Assembly: GCF_003151135.1 (NCBI RefSeq)
Contig: NZ_QEQK01000002.1
Span: forward strand, 1 to 64,000
DNA: 64,000 nucleotides
Source: Abyssibacter profundi
GTDB taxonomy: Bacteria > Pseudomonadota > Gammaproteobacteria > Nevskiales > OUC007
Direction of reading: 5' to 3'
The first letter of the stretch is position 1; each line of letters begins with the position of its first letter. Positions 8,557 through 17,251 of this stretch are shown here, piece after piece. The position numbers and the translations under genes were made by a program. The notes beneath the pieces were generated by a model. That model ran no database searches. It worked only from the letters and a program-made list of their open reading frames with translations, and was not told where the DNA came from.

Positions 8557-10569
8557 TCAGCCGATCGGGAGAAATCTGAAGGCGGCGTGAAATCGGCTGT
8601 GGTATCGGCCTGCCGTCAGCATGAGCAGCAGCAACAACGTCCAGGGTGCGACGGCCCCGCTGCCGGCTGAGGACGGAGCGTCCGGTGCGACCGCCGGGTC
8701 ATCATCGCTGGCCACAGGGTCGTCCTGATTGCCCTGCGGCGTGGAGTTGGTGCGTCCGTTTGTGTTACCCGATTGCTCGGATTGCTCCCCGGGCATGCAT
8801 TGGTTCAGAGGGTCGCCTTCGGTGGCGGCGGTCACCGGCGCGCCCACGGTGGACACGGATGGCGTCGCGGTGATCGTGACGGCTTTTCGCAGGGCATCGC
8901 CCAGTCCATCGTTATCGCGCACGGTCAGGCTGATCATGTAGGTGCCGGGCTGCGAGTACGTGCAATAGGCCTGCGGGCCTTCCGCGATGCGACCGTCGCC
9001 GAAGTCCCAGCGATAGTCGACGATCCGGCCGTCCGGGTCCTGCGAGTCGCTGGCATCCGTGCTGACCCATTGTGGTGTACCGCCTTGCTCGGGGCTGGTG
9101 GTAAAGCGGGCCACCGGGGGCTGCGCATCGGTGTCGGGATAGCTGCCGGTGATCCGGTAGGCGCCGATGCTGCCGTAGTCGGAGTAGGCCACGGTGGGGT
9201 TACCCGTGCCGACGCCATCAACCACCAAATAATAAGTGCCGCCACCCAGTTCGACCGCCAGCGATGCGCCCAGCCGATCGCGTGGGCTGGCATCGGCCAG
9301 CATGACGCCGTCGCTGTCGATTAACTGCAGACGGACATCAAGGTTGGGACGAATCGGACCGGGTTCGATCGTAAAGCCGGCGGGGCCGGCGCCGGCCACG
9401 AACATCAGCCAGTCCGTGTCTTCGTCGCGGGTGATGGTGCCGGTATGCTCTACGCGCTGGGTGCCGCCTGACAGTCGGACCTGAAGCCGGTTTGCCGTGT
9501 TCGGACCATCGCCTGCATCGTCCAGACGCAGGGCTGCGCCATTGTCAGGCATGGTGGCGATGTCATCCTGGGTGTTGTTGGCGCCCGCGTACTCGCCTCG
9601 GCTCCATTGGGTGACCGCCTGTCCGTAGCTAATGCCCATGATCGGTGCCCAGCTGGTCGCACCCGAACCGTGTCCCCGGTAATAGGGGTCTGAATCCACA
9701 CCGTCGTGACGCAGACCCAGCGTGTGTCCCGCCTCATGCGAGACCGCTTCGGCAATGGTTTCTTCCGAACTGTTGAACACCCAAGCAGGCTGGTAGCGGC
9801 CGGGGTTTGACCCGAAATAATCGAACACGCTCAGATAGGCCACACCCCCGCAATCACAGTCGTAGAAGGTGTTGGGCGTGATGACCACGCGCATGCCGAA
9901 TCGTCCATCATTTCGGCTGTCGCGGATCAGGTCTGACTCCACAGGCTCACGCGTGGTGACATTGACATCAAAAGGCGCGAAATCTTCAGCCACCCGCTGC
10001 CAGACGGCCTGGATGATGCGATGTTCCTGATCGCTGAACTGGCCGGGGCGACCATCGATGTCCCAGGGCCCTGCGTTGATGCGGGCGCCGTTGTTCCACT
10101 CCTCGCCAGTGATGCTGTGGCCGTCAAAATCCAGGTAAATGCTCCGGTTGGACCCGGGCAGGCTGGAGAGGTTGAAGGTGCGGGAGCGGTCCAGCGCGCC
10201 GGTGGTCTGGCTGCTCGCTGCAGTGGACGCGGCGAGGGGCTGATGAAGACCGTCTTCCACAAAGTAAATGCGTCCGCCGCCATCAATGCGGGCGGTCGGA
10301 TCGTTCTGGAGGAGTGCTGCCAGCACATCTGCAGGCATCCGGTAATACGCTGCCACTGCTGCCAGGTCATCGCCCAGCGCCAGCACGGCAGCCTGACCCG
10401 ACAGGGGACCGTCGAGCGTCAGCGACGGGAAATCTGGCCTGTCCGGGGGCAGCGGCTGGGCGACGGCGACGCCGCAGACCAGAGCGGTCAGCATGAACAG
10501 CCCCGCCAGACCGACCGGGGGCATGTGTCGGCGGGCCAGAGAACAGGCGCGAGCAGCGCTGCGAACCAT
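8557..10569 (-). CDS. Secreted metzincin-type zinc protease with PKD domain
   Basis: A 670-residue protein. A signal peptide ends near AVAQP (about 38). A LysM-like or linker segment precedes the catalytic domain, whose zinc motif is HEAGHTLGLRH (278-288), the metzincin HExxHxxGxxH, followed by PIMGISYG, a plausible Met-turn. A prepeptidase-like beta domain (about 365-485, with VEHTGTITRDEDTDWLMF) and a PKD domain (about 490-570, DYRWDFGDG) follow. The C-terminus has an Asp/Pro/Ser-rich spacer, a hydrophobic stretch (APWTLLLLLMLTAG) and basic residues, similar to GlyGly-CTERM sorting tails but with an unusual extra RFHAAFRFLPIG end. Probably exported and surface-attached or released. Confidence 0.85.
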   Translation of the reverse strand: MVRSAARACSLARRHMPPVGLAGLFMLTALVCGVAVAQPLPPDRPDFPSLTLDGPLSGQAAVLALGDDLAAVAAYYRMPADVLAALLQNDPTARIDGGGRIYFVEDGLHQPLAASTAASSQTTGALDRSRTFNLSSLPGSNRSIYLDFDGHSITGEEWNNGARINAGPWDIDGRPGQFSDQEHRIIQAVWQRVAEDFAPFDVNVTTREPVESDLIRDSRNDGRFGMRVVITPNTFYDCDCGGVAYLSVFDYFGSNPGRYQPAWVFNSSEETIAEAVSHEAGHTLGLRHDGVDSDPYYRGHGSGATSWAPIMGISYGQAVTQWSRGEYAGANNTQDDIATMPDNGAALRLDDAGDGPNTANRLQVRLSGGTQRVEHTGTITRDEDTDWLMFVAGAGPAGFTIEPGPIRPNLDVRLQLIDSDGVMLADASPRDRLGASLAVELGGGTYYLVVDGVGTGNPTVAYSDYGSIGAYRITGSYPDTDAQPPVARFTTSPEQGGTPQWVSTDASDSQDPDGRIVDYRWDFGDGRIAEGPQAYCTYSQPGTYMISLTVRDNDGLGDALRKAVTITATPSVSTVGAPVTAATEGDPLNQCMPGEQSEQSGNTNGRTNSTPQGNQDDPVASDDDPAVAPDAPSSAGSGAVAPWTLLLLLMLTAGRYHSRFHAAFRFLPIG

Positions 10570-10702
10570 GAGTAGACCTGAGTCAAGAATAGACCCTGAT
10601 CATCGGCTTCTGACCATGTCGCCACATCCGGTGTGGGATACAAATCCCGCTCACCGATTGGTGAGAGGGGGGTCTATCGAAAGTCGGACTGTGATGGCGA
10701 GT

Positions 10703-10757
10703 TGTCCGGGCCTGTCCGGTGGACGGTCAAAACTGTCCGGACACCTGTCCGCGGACA
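10703..10757 (+). promoter_or_regulatory. Probable enhancer (UAS) for the NtrC-family regulator
   Basis: Within 55 bp lie the perfect palindromes TGTCCGGACA (10734-10743) and TGTCCGCGGACA (10746-10757), plus two further TGTCCGG half-sites (10703 and 10713), the second forming an imperfect dyad with GGACG (10721-10725). They sit about 70-120 bp upstream of a sigma54 promoter, the position expected for an NtrC-type activator. Confidence 0.7.
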
Positions 10758-10823
10758 CTTTTCAGTGAGTGGGGAAGGTTAAAATAATAAATAAAAACAG
10801 CAAGTTACAAATTTTCGAAAAGT

Positions 10824-10837
10824 GGTATGCAGGTTGC
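10824..10837 (+). promoter_or_regulatory. Sigma54 (-24/-12) promoter of the exporter operon
   Basis: TGGTATG-N4-TTGC with the invariant GG (10824-10825) and GC (10836-10837) exactly ten bases apart matches the sigma54 consensus. The segment between it and the palindromes is strongly AT-rich, as expected for a bent, possibly IHF-assisted, loop. The first operon gene starts 35 bp downstream. Confidence 0.75.
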
Positions 10838-10872
10838 GCTAAGGAAAGCACAGTCCAACCCGAGAGAAGATC

Positions 10873-11298
10873 ATGCGAGCCACACTGACCACGCTTTTCC
10901 TCTGCAGCGCCCTGTTGACGACCCCCGTTGGAGCCAGCTTCCAGTCGGGTACCTCGCCAGACCAGGCCACGCCGACGACCATCGATTACACCGCCGAACT
11001 GAACCGCAACCCGGCTCAGCAACGCTACCGCGAGCGGATGGCCGAGACCCTGCAGCATCGTGCTACGCGCCAGATCGCTGGGCAGACAGCCGAGCTATTG
11101 GCCGGCCTGGGCGGCGTTGCCCAGCCCGTGCCGGTGGCCCTGACGGTGGAGCCCGCTCCGTTGTGGACACCGGTTCCGGTCGCGCTGCGCAGCCAGTGCG
11201 CGTACCCGTCGCAGGACCCGGCTGCCGCAATCTGGTCGGTGTTGCAGACCCCGCTCCGGCCGCAGCCCTGTGATGCAGGCGAATGCGTTTATCTCTGA
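10873..11298 (+). CDS. Small exported protein, first gene of exporter operon
   Basis: A 141-residue protein with a clear signal peptide (LTTLFLCSALLTTPVGA, cleavage near residue 21). The mature part has a helical, charged segment (RYRERMAETLQHRATRQIAGQTAELL) and a Pro-rich middle, with four cysteines, three in the last 35 residues (C109, C132, C137), which could form a disulfide in the periplasm. I do not recognise the family. Being first behind the sigma54 promoter and overlapping or touching the fusion-protein gene, it is likely co-produced with the exporter and might assist or modulate it. Confidence 0.7.
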   Translation: MRATLTTLFLCSALLTTPVGASFQSGTSPDQATPTTIDYTAELNRNPAQQRYRERMAETLQHRATRQIAGQTAELLAGLGGVAQPVPVALTVEPAPLWTPVPVALRSQCAYPSQDPAAAIWSVLQTPLRPQPCDAGECVYL

Positions 11299-11309
11299 GC
11301 ACGGCAGCC

Positions 11310-12599
11310 ATGGTTTCGACAGTCGACAGCCTGCGTGGCACCAGTGGTCAGGACCGGATGCTGGCACCCCGGCGGCGGGGCGCAGGCCGCATCGCAGCCC
11401 TCCTGGTGGGGTTGATGCTGCTCGGCCTGGCCGCTTGGTTGCTGCCGCGACTCTGGACACTATGGTCCGCCGAGCAGTCGGTTTCACTCAGCCGGCTGTC
11501 AGTCGCCGCGGCAGAGCGGGGGCGTTTTGAACGGGACATTGCTGCAGATGGCCGGGTGGTTGCGGCCGTCAGTCCCACCTTGCATGCCCCGGCCGCCGGC
11601 GTGGTCCGGCTGGATGTTCAGGCCGGCGATGCCGTGGCGGTCGATACGGTTCTCGGGGTGGTGGACAGCCCCGAACTGCGTAGCGAACTGGCGCGGGAGA
11701 AAGCCCGCTTGCAAGCCCTGACGGCCGATTACGGGCGCGCGCGCCTGGCGGTACGCCAGCAGGAATTACGTGCTGAGGAGGCGTTGCAGCAGGCCCGGGT
11801 AGATCGGGACGCCGCCGCCACCGAGCATGCGCGCATGGCCCGCGCCTTCGAGCTGGGCGTCATGCCTGAGATTGAGCGTATGCGCACAGAGGCGGCGCTC
11901 AAAAAAGCTGAATTCGCGCTCCACCGTGCTCGCTCGGACCGGGATCTGCAGCGCGAGGGGCAGGATCTGGATGTCGAGGCCAAGCGCTTGGCTCGTGACG
12001 CCCAGGGCTTGATTGTTGAGGAACTGCAACGCCAGGTGGATTTGCTGACGCTGCGCTCGCCCGTGGCCGGTCAGGTGGGGCAGCTGCTGGTCAGTGATCG
12101 CGGCTTTGCGGCCAAAGATGCGCCGCTGATGACGGTGGTGGACCTCAGCGCGCTGGAAGTGGAACTGGATGTTCCGGAAGCCTTTGCGCGGGATTTGCTG
12201 CCGGGAATGCCCGCGACGATTCGCGGCAACCAGCAGCAGTTCGACGGCGAGGTCAGCGCCGTGTCGCCAGAGGTGGTCCGGGGGCGGGTGACCGCGCGGG
12301 TGCGGTTCCTCGGTTCCGTGCCCGAGGGCTTACGACAGAATCAGCGTTTGTCGGTTCGCGTGCTACTGGATGCCCGCGATGACGTGTTAACCGTGCCCAG
12401 AGGGCCGTTTCTCGAGGCCGGCGGTGGGCGCGTGGCCTATGTGGTGAACGGCCAGGTGGCCGAGCGCCGAATCATTCGTACCGGTGCGGTCAGTCTTGAT
12501 CGTGTCGAACTACTGGACGGAGTCACCGAGGGCGAGCGCCTGGTGATCTCCGGAACCGATTCTTTTGACGATGCCCAGCGCGTCGTGATCAGCCGATAA
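11310..12599 (+). CDS. Membrane-fusion protein (HlyD/MacA-type) of ABC exporter
   Basis: About 429 residues. One N-terminal transmembrane anchor (GRIAALLVGLMLLGLAAWLL), a lipoyl-type half (APAAGVVRLDVQAGDAV), a long Ala/Arg/Glu-rich coiled-coil hairpin, then the second lipoyl half (LRSPVAGQVGQLLVSDRG) and a beta-barrel domain. This is the periplasmic adaptor linking inner-membrane ABC permeases to an outer-membrane channel. The frame is open from 11283, overlapping the preceding gene; ATG codons at 11310 and 11358 are also possible and none has a strong ribosome-binding site. No outer-membrane factor gene is in the operon, so a TolC-like protein would come from elsewhere. Confidence 0.9.
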   Translation: MVSTVDSLRGTSGQDRMLAPRRRGAGRIAALLVGLMLLGLAAWLLPRLWTLWSAEQSVSLSRLSVAAAERGRFERDIAADGRVVAAVSPTLHAPAAGVVRLDVQAGDAVAVDTVLGVVDSPELRSELAREKARLQALTADYGRARLAVRQQELRAEEALQQARVDRDAAATEHARMARAFELGVMPEIERMRTEAALKKAEFALHRARSDRDLQREGQDLDVEAKRLARDAQGLIVEELQRQVDLLTLRSPVAGQVGQLLVSDRGFAAKDAPLMTVVDLSALEVELDVPEAFARDLLPGMPATIRGNQQQFDGEVSAVSPEVVRGRVTARVRFLGSVPEGLRQNQRLSVRVLLDARDDVLTVPRGPFLEAGGGRVAYVVNGQVAERRIIRTGAVSLDRVELLDGVTEGERLVISGTDSFDDAQRVVISR

Positions 12600-12609
12600 G
12601 GTGGATGCC

Positions 12610-13314
12610 ATGCTCAAGATGACCCATTTATCCAAGGCCTTCCGCACCGAGATTGTCGAGACCTTCGCACTGCGCGATTTCTCCATCGAAGTGCAGCAGG
12701 GGGAGTTTGTGGCCGTGACCGGACCGTCCGGTTCCGGCAAGACCACGTTCCTGAACATTGCCGGTTTGCTGGAAACGGCCAGCAACGGCCGCTACGAACT
12801 CGATGGTCAGGATGTCAGTGCACTGAACGACCATGCGCGTTCGAAGATTCGGAACGAAAAAATCGGATTCATCTTTCAGGCGTTCAACCTGATTCCCGAT
12901 CTCAACGTGTTCGACAACGTGGATGTGCCGCTGCGCTACCGCGGCCTTCGTGCTGGAGAACGCCGGCGTCGCATCGAAGACGCCCTGGAGCGGGTCGGCC
13001 TGTCTGCCCGCATGAAGCACTACCCGGCGGAGTTGTCCGGCGGGCAGCAGCAGCGGGTGGCCATTGCCCGTGCCCTGGCGGGGCGGCCGCGTCTGCTGCT
13101 GGCCGACGAGCCCACGGGCAATCTTGACACGCAAATGGCACGCGCGGTCATGGAATTGATCGAGGATGTCCATCGCGACGGCGCGACCATCGTCATGGTC
13201 ACGCATGACCCCGAGCTGGCGGCGCGCACCCAGCGCAATGTCCATATTGTCGATGGGCAGGTGGTGGACATCGATGCCGCAGAGCCGCGGTTTGCGGCTG
13301 TGGCCGGAGGCTGA
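12610..13314 (+). CDS. ABC exporter ATPase (LolD/MacB type)
   Basis: A 234-residue ATP-binding subunit with Walker A GPSGSGKT (38-45), Q-loop IFQAFNLIPDL, signature LSGGQQQR, Walker B LLLADEPTGNLD and the switch H in MVTHDPELA. The Q-loop and EPTGNLD sequences mark the MacB/LolD/FtsE group that works with FtsX-type permeases. I take ATG 12610, preceded by AAGGTGG, rather than the in-frame GTG at 12601. It powers the two permeases encoded immediately after it. Confidence 0.95.
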   Translation: MLKMTHLSKAFRTEIVETFALRDFSIEVQQGEFVAVTGPSGSGKTTFLNIAGLLETASNGRYELDGQDVSALNDHARSKIRNEKIGFIFQAFNLIPDLNVFDNVDVPLRYRGLRAGERRRRIEDALERVGLSARMKHYPAELSGGQQQRVAIARALAGRPRLLLADEPTGNLDTQMARAVMELIEDVHRDGATIVMVTHDPELAARTQRNVHIVDGQVVDIDAAEPRFAAVAGG

Positions 13315-13319
13315 CCCCG

Positions 13320-14627
13320 GTGCTCGCCTATTATTTTCGTCTCGCCCTGCGCAGCCTGCGTCGCAATCCGGCACTGACCGTGCTCATGGTGGTGGCTATC
13401 GGCATCGGTATTGGCGCCAGCGTGACCACCATGACGGTCATGCATGTGCTGTCCGGTGACCCGATGCCGGAGAAAAGCGATCGATTGTTCTACCCGCGTG
13501 TCGATCCGGAAGACGCGATGTTCTACGAGCCGGGGGCCGAGCCGCCGCACCAGCTGACCTATGTCGATGCCATGAATCTGCTGCGAGACGGTCGTGGCCG
13601 GCATCAGGCAGTGATGAGCGGCGGCGGATCGGTGGTCGTGCCAGAGGCGCCCGATCAGGAACCGGTGCTCATCGAGACCCGGTACACCACCGCAGATTTT
13701 TTCGCCTTGTTCGACGTGCCTTTCCTCCACGGAGCGGGCTGGACGGCAGAGCAGGACGAGGCCCGCGACCAGGTGGTGGTGCTGTCGCGTTCGCTGAACG
13801 AGCGCGTGTTTGGTGGCGCCAACAGTGTTGGCGAGTCCATCCGTCTGGGCGATCACCGTTTCCGCGTGATCGGGGTGATCGATCAGTGGCGGCCCAACCC
13901 GCATTTCTATGATTTGACGACCGGCCCCTACGCCGATTCCGAGGACGCCTTTCTGCCCTTGGAAACCTCGATTGACCTGCAGATGGCGCGCAGCGGCGAT
14001 ATGTCCTGTTTTGGCGATGAACGCCAATCGCCCGAGCAGCAGCAGCGATCTGGCGTCTGCATGTGGTTGCAGTACTGGGTGGAACTGGATGCCCCCGAGG
14101 ATCGGGTCGCCTACCGGCAGTACCTGGAGCGTTACAGCCAGGCCCAGCGGGAAGCGGGGCGGTTCGAACGGCCCGATAACGTGCGCCTACACAGCCTGAC
14201 CGAATGGCTGGAGGTGCGCGAGGTGGTGCCCGATGACGTGCGCCTGCAGTTCTGGGTGGCGCTGGGCTTTCTGGTGGTCTGCATCGTCAACACCATCGGC
14301 TTGATGCTGGCCAAGTTCTTACGCCGGTCCGGTGAGATCGGCGTTCGGCGCGCATTGGGCGCCACCCGGCGATCGGTGTTTCTCCAGTACCTGATGGAGG
14401 CCGCGATGATCGGCCTGGTGGGCGCGGTGCTGGGGGTGTTGCTGGCACTGGCCGGCCTGGCTGCGGTGCGGCTCCAACCGGTGGATTACGCGGCGTTTGC
14501 ACGGCTGGATCTCAACATGTTGGCGCTGGCCGTGGGGCTGTCTGTGCTGGCCAGCCTCCTGGCCGGTTTGCTGCCCGCGTGGCAGGCCTGTCGCATTGCC
14601 CCGGCCCTGCAGTTGAAGAGCGAATAA
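13320..14627 (+). CDS. FtsX/MacB-type permease, first of pair
   Basis: A 435-residue permease: N-terminal transmembrane helix (ALTVLMVVAIGIGIGASVTTM), a large periplasmic MacB_PCD-like domain (about 50-305), then three C-terminal helices with the FtsX motif GEIGVRRALGATRRSVFLQ between helices. It starts with GTG, with GGAGG nine bases upstream. It lacks a fused ATPase, so together with the next gene it forms a heterodimeric version of the MacB transmembrane unit. Such exporters with NtrC-like regulators often handle peptide antibiotics or lipids; the substrate here is unknown. Confidence 0.92.
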   Translation: MLAYYFRLALRSLRRNPALTVLMVVAIGIGIGASVTTMTVMHVLSGDPMPEKSDRLFYPRVDPEDAMFYEPGAEPPHQLTYVDAMNLLRDGRGRHQAVMSGGGSVVVPEAPDQEPVLIETRYTTADFFALFDVPFLHGAGWTAEQDEARDQVVVLSRSLNERVFGGANSVGESIRLGDHRFRVIGVIDQWRPNPHFYDLTTGPYADSEDAFLPLETSIDLQMARSGDMSCFGDERQSPEQQQRSGVCMWLQYWVELDAPEDRVAYRQYLERYSQAQREAGRFERPDNVRLHSLTEWLEVREVVPDDVRLQFWVALGFLVVCIVNTIGLMLAKFLRRSGEIGVRRALGATRRSVFLQYLMEAAMIGLVGAVLGVLLALAGLAAVRLQPVDYAAFARLDLNMLALAVGLSVLASLLAGLLPAWQACRIAPALQLKSE

Positions 14628-14638
14628 GGACGCCTGTT

Positions 14639-15844
14639 ATGGATATTGCACCCGTACTGAAAGCGCTGCGGCAACAGAAAACGGCAGCGCTGCTCATTGC
14701 CTTCGAAATCGCACTGGCCTGCGCCATTATCTGCAACGCCCTGTTCGTCATGGTGGCGCGTACCGAGCGCATGCAGGTCGACAGCGGGGTGGTGGAGTCC
14801 GAGCTGCTCCGCATCCGCTCGGCCACATTGGATGACCAGGCAGAGCGCCCGGCGCGCGTGGGCGAGGACCTGGCGGCCCTGCGTGAAGTCGCCGGCGTGG
14901 TGGATGTGGCCGCTGTGCAGCAGGTGCCGTTCGGAAATTCTTCCTGGAATACCAGTTTGGCCACCGAACGGGATGGACGCGGCATCACCAGTTCCACGAA
15001 TTATTTCGACTCCGGCAATCTGGTGAAGACGCTGGGACTCACGCTGATCGCCGGCCGCGATTTTCTGCCCGAGGAGTACATCGAGTTCGAGGCGCTGTAC
15101 CGCGAAGAAGCGCGCACCAACGGGGTGGCCATCATTACCCAGACGCTGGCCGAGCGCTTGTGGCCCGGTGAGTCGGCCCTGGGCAAGCAGTTCTATCCCG
15201 ATGCTGACCCGGTCCGGGTAATCGGCGTGGTTGATCGTCTCATCCGTCCCTCGTTCCGCAATCTCGACAACGCCGACAGCAGCACGATTTACCCGGTGCG
15301 TCACGCGCCGGGTGCCCAGTATGTGGTGCGTTTTCGAGGTCGCAGTGCCGAGGCCGTGCTGCAGGATGCCGAGGCCGCGCTGCGGGCGGTGCATCCGGGG
15401 CGTCTGACACTGAGCGCGGAGTCCTTCCCCCAGCTGCGCGAGCGCTTCTTCCGCGGTGACCGTGTCATGACCTTACTGCTGGCGGGCGTGGTGGTGGCGC
15501 TGCTCATCGTCACCGCGCTGGGCATTGTCGGGCTTGCGAGTTTCTGGGTGCAGCGTCGGCGGCGACAGATCGGGGTGCGCCGGGCCTTGGGGGCCACGCG
15601 TGGTGCCATCCTCCGCTACTTTCAGTTGGAGAACTTTTTGATCGTGACCGCCGGCGTGGCCGTGGGCATGTTTGCCGCCTATGCGGTCAACGCCTGGCTC
15701 ATGCTGCACTATGCATTACCCAGATTGCCGCTGAGCTACCTGCCGGCTGGTGCGATTGGCCTCTGGCTGCTGGGGCAGGTTGCCGTGCTACCGCCTGCAT
15801 TGCGGGCGATGCGCGTGCCGCCGGCGCTGGCGACACGCGCATGA
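14639..15844 (+). CDS. FtsX/MacB-type permease, second of pair
   Basis: A 401-residue partner of the preceding permease, with the same plan: an N-terminal helix (AALLIAFEIALACAIICNALF), a periplasmic domain of about 250 residues, and C-terminal helices around the motif QIGVRRALGATRGAILR. ATG 14639 follows AAGGA by nine bases; the frame is open upstream inside the previous gene but that stretch does not match the family. The two permeases differ enough in their periplasmic domains to suggest separate contacts within the complex. Confidence 0.92.
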   Translation: MDIAPVLKALRQQKTAALLIAFEIALACAIICNALFVMVARTERMQVDSGVVESELLRIRSATLDDQAERPARVGEDLAALREVAGVVDVAAVQQVPFGNSSWNTSLATERDGRGITSSTNYFDSGNLVKTLGLTLIAGRDFLPEEYIEFEALYREEARTNGVAIITQTLAERLWPGESALGKQFYPDADPVRVIGVVDRLIRPSFRNLDNADSSTIYPVRHAPGAQYVVRFRGRSAEAVLQDAEAALRAVHPGRLTLSAESFPQLRERFFRGDRVMTLLLAGVVVALLIVTALGIVGLASFWVQRRRRQIGVRRALGATRGAILRYFQLENFLIVTAGVAVGMFAAYAVNAWLMLHYALPRLPLSYLPAGAIGLWLLGQVAVLPPALRAMRVPPALATRA

Positions 15845-15902
15845 GTCGGGCGGTCCGAACCAATCGGCTGCAAGCCGATCGACCACAACGGGTTGGAGAC
15901 CC

Positions 15903-17243
15903 ATGTCCACAGTACTGATCATTGACGATAACCCGGCCGTTCGGGAGGCGCTGTCGCTGCTGCTGTCGTTGCGCGATATCGATGTGCTCACCGCGGATGG
16001 TCCGGAATCCGGGCTGGCGCTGCTGAACGAGCAGGAAGTGGATTTGGTGATCCAGGACATGAACTTCACCGAAGACACGACGTCGGGCGAGGAGGGCGAG
16101 CAGCTGTTTCGACAGATTCGCCAGCGATTCGCCGACCTGCCGGTCATCCTGCTCACGGCCTGGACCCATCTGGAGGCGGCGGTCGAGCTGGTGAAGAACG
16201 GGGCGGCTGACTACGTGGCCAAGCCCTGGGACGATCACAAGCTGGGCACGACGGTCGCCAACTTGCTGGAACTGTCAGAGACCGCCCGCGAGGTCTCCCG
16301 TGTTCGACGTGAGCGCCAGCGGCGACGCAGCGCATTGGCGGCCCGCTACGACTTGCGGGGCGTGGTCTACGGCTCGGATGCCACCGAGCGCGTGCTGGAA
16401 CTGGCCTGTCAGGTGGCCCGGTCGGATTTGCCGGTATTGATCACCGGCCCCAATGGCGCTGGCAAGGAGCGGATTGCGGACATCGTCCACGCCAATTCAT
16501 CGGTGAAGTCGGGGCCGTTTATCACCGTGAACTGTGGCGCATTGCCCGGTGAGCTGATTGAGGCCGAGCTATTCGGCGCCGAGGCGGGGGCCTACACCGG
16601 CGCCAATCGCGCGCGGCCGGGGCGGTTCGAGGTGGCCGATGGCGGCACCTTGTTCCTCGATGAGATCGGCAACCTGCCGCTATCCGGACAGGTGAAGCTG
16701 CTGCGGGTGCTGGAGACCGGACAGTTCGAGCGCCTGGGCTCATCGCGAACCTTAAAGACGCGGGTGCGCGTGCTCAGCGCCACCAACGCTGATTTGCCGG
16801 CAATGATTGCCGACGGCAGTTTTCGTGAGGACCTGTATTACCGACTCAATGTCATGGAGCTGCGGCTGCCGCCCCTGGCCGAACGACGGGATGACATTCT
16901 GCCGCTGGCCGAGCATTTTCTTGGCGGCGAGGTGGGGCTGTCCGACGATGCACGCCGGGCGCTGGAGCAGCATCGCTGGCCGGGCAACGTGCGTGAGCTA
17001 CGCAATGCCATGGAGCGGGCGCGATTGCTCTGTCAGGACGGCGAGATTCGCCGCGAAGACCTGAATCTGCCGAGCACCGCGGCGGCCGAAGCGCATCGCA
17101 ATCTGGATGAGCCGGATGCGGAGACCATCCGCGCTGCGCTGGAGGCAGCGGGGGGAACGGTCAGTCGTGCGGCGCGGGCGCTGGGGCTGTCGCGTCAGGC
17201 CCTCTACCGACGCATGCAGCGATTCGAGCTGTCTGCCGATTGA
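15903..17243 (+). CDS. NtrC-family sigma54-dependent response regulator
   Basis: A 446-residue regulator: receiver domain with D52 in VIQDMNF and K107 in VAKPWDD; AAA+ domain with Walker A GPNGAGKE, the sigma54-contact loop as GAYTGA (normally GAFTGA), and LFLDEIGNLPL; and a Fis-type HTH at the end (GGTVSRAARALGLSRQALYRRM). Phe-to-Tyr in the loop is a known tolerated variant. GGAG precedes the ATG. It lies inside the exporter operon just before its kinase, and the operon has a sigma54 promoter and upstream palindromes, so positive autoregulation is likely. Confidence 0.95.
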   Translation: MSTVLIIDDNPAVREALSLLLSLRDIDVLTADGPESGLALLNEQEVDLVIQDMNFTEDTTSGEEGEQLFRQIRQRFADLPVILLTAWTHLEAAVELVKNGAADYVAKPWDDHKLGTTVANLLELSETAREVSRVRRERQRRRSALAARYDLRGVVYGSDATERVLELACQVARSDLPVLITGPNGAGKERIADIVHANSSVKSGPFITVNCGALPGELIEAELFGAEAGAYTGANRARPGRFEVADGGTLFLDEIGNLPLSGQVKLLRVLETGQFERLGSSRTLKTRVRVLSATNADLPAMIADGSFREDLYYRLNVMELRLPPLAERRDDILPLAEHFLGGEVGLSDDARRALEQHRWPGNVRELRNAMERARLLCQDGEIRREDLNLPSTAAAEAHRNLDEPDAETIRAALEAAGGTVSRAARALGLSRQALYRRMQRFELSAD

Positions 17244-17251
17244 GCCGGCCC

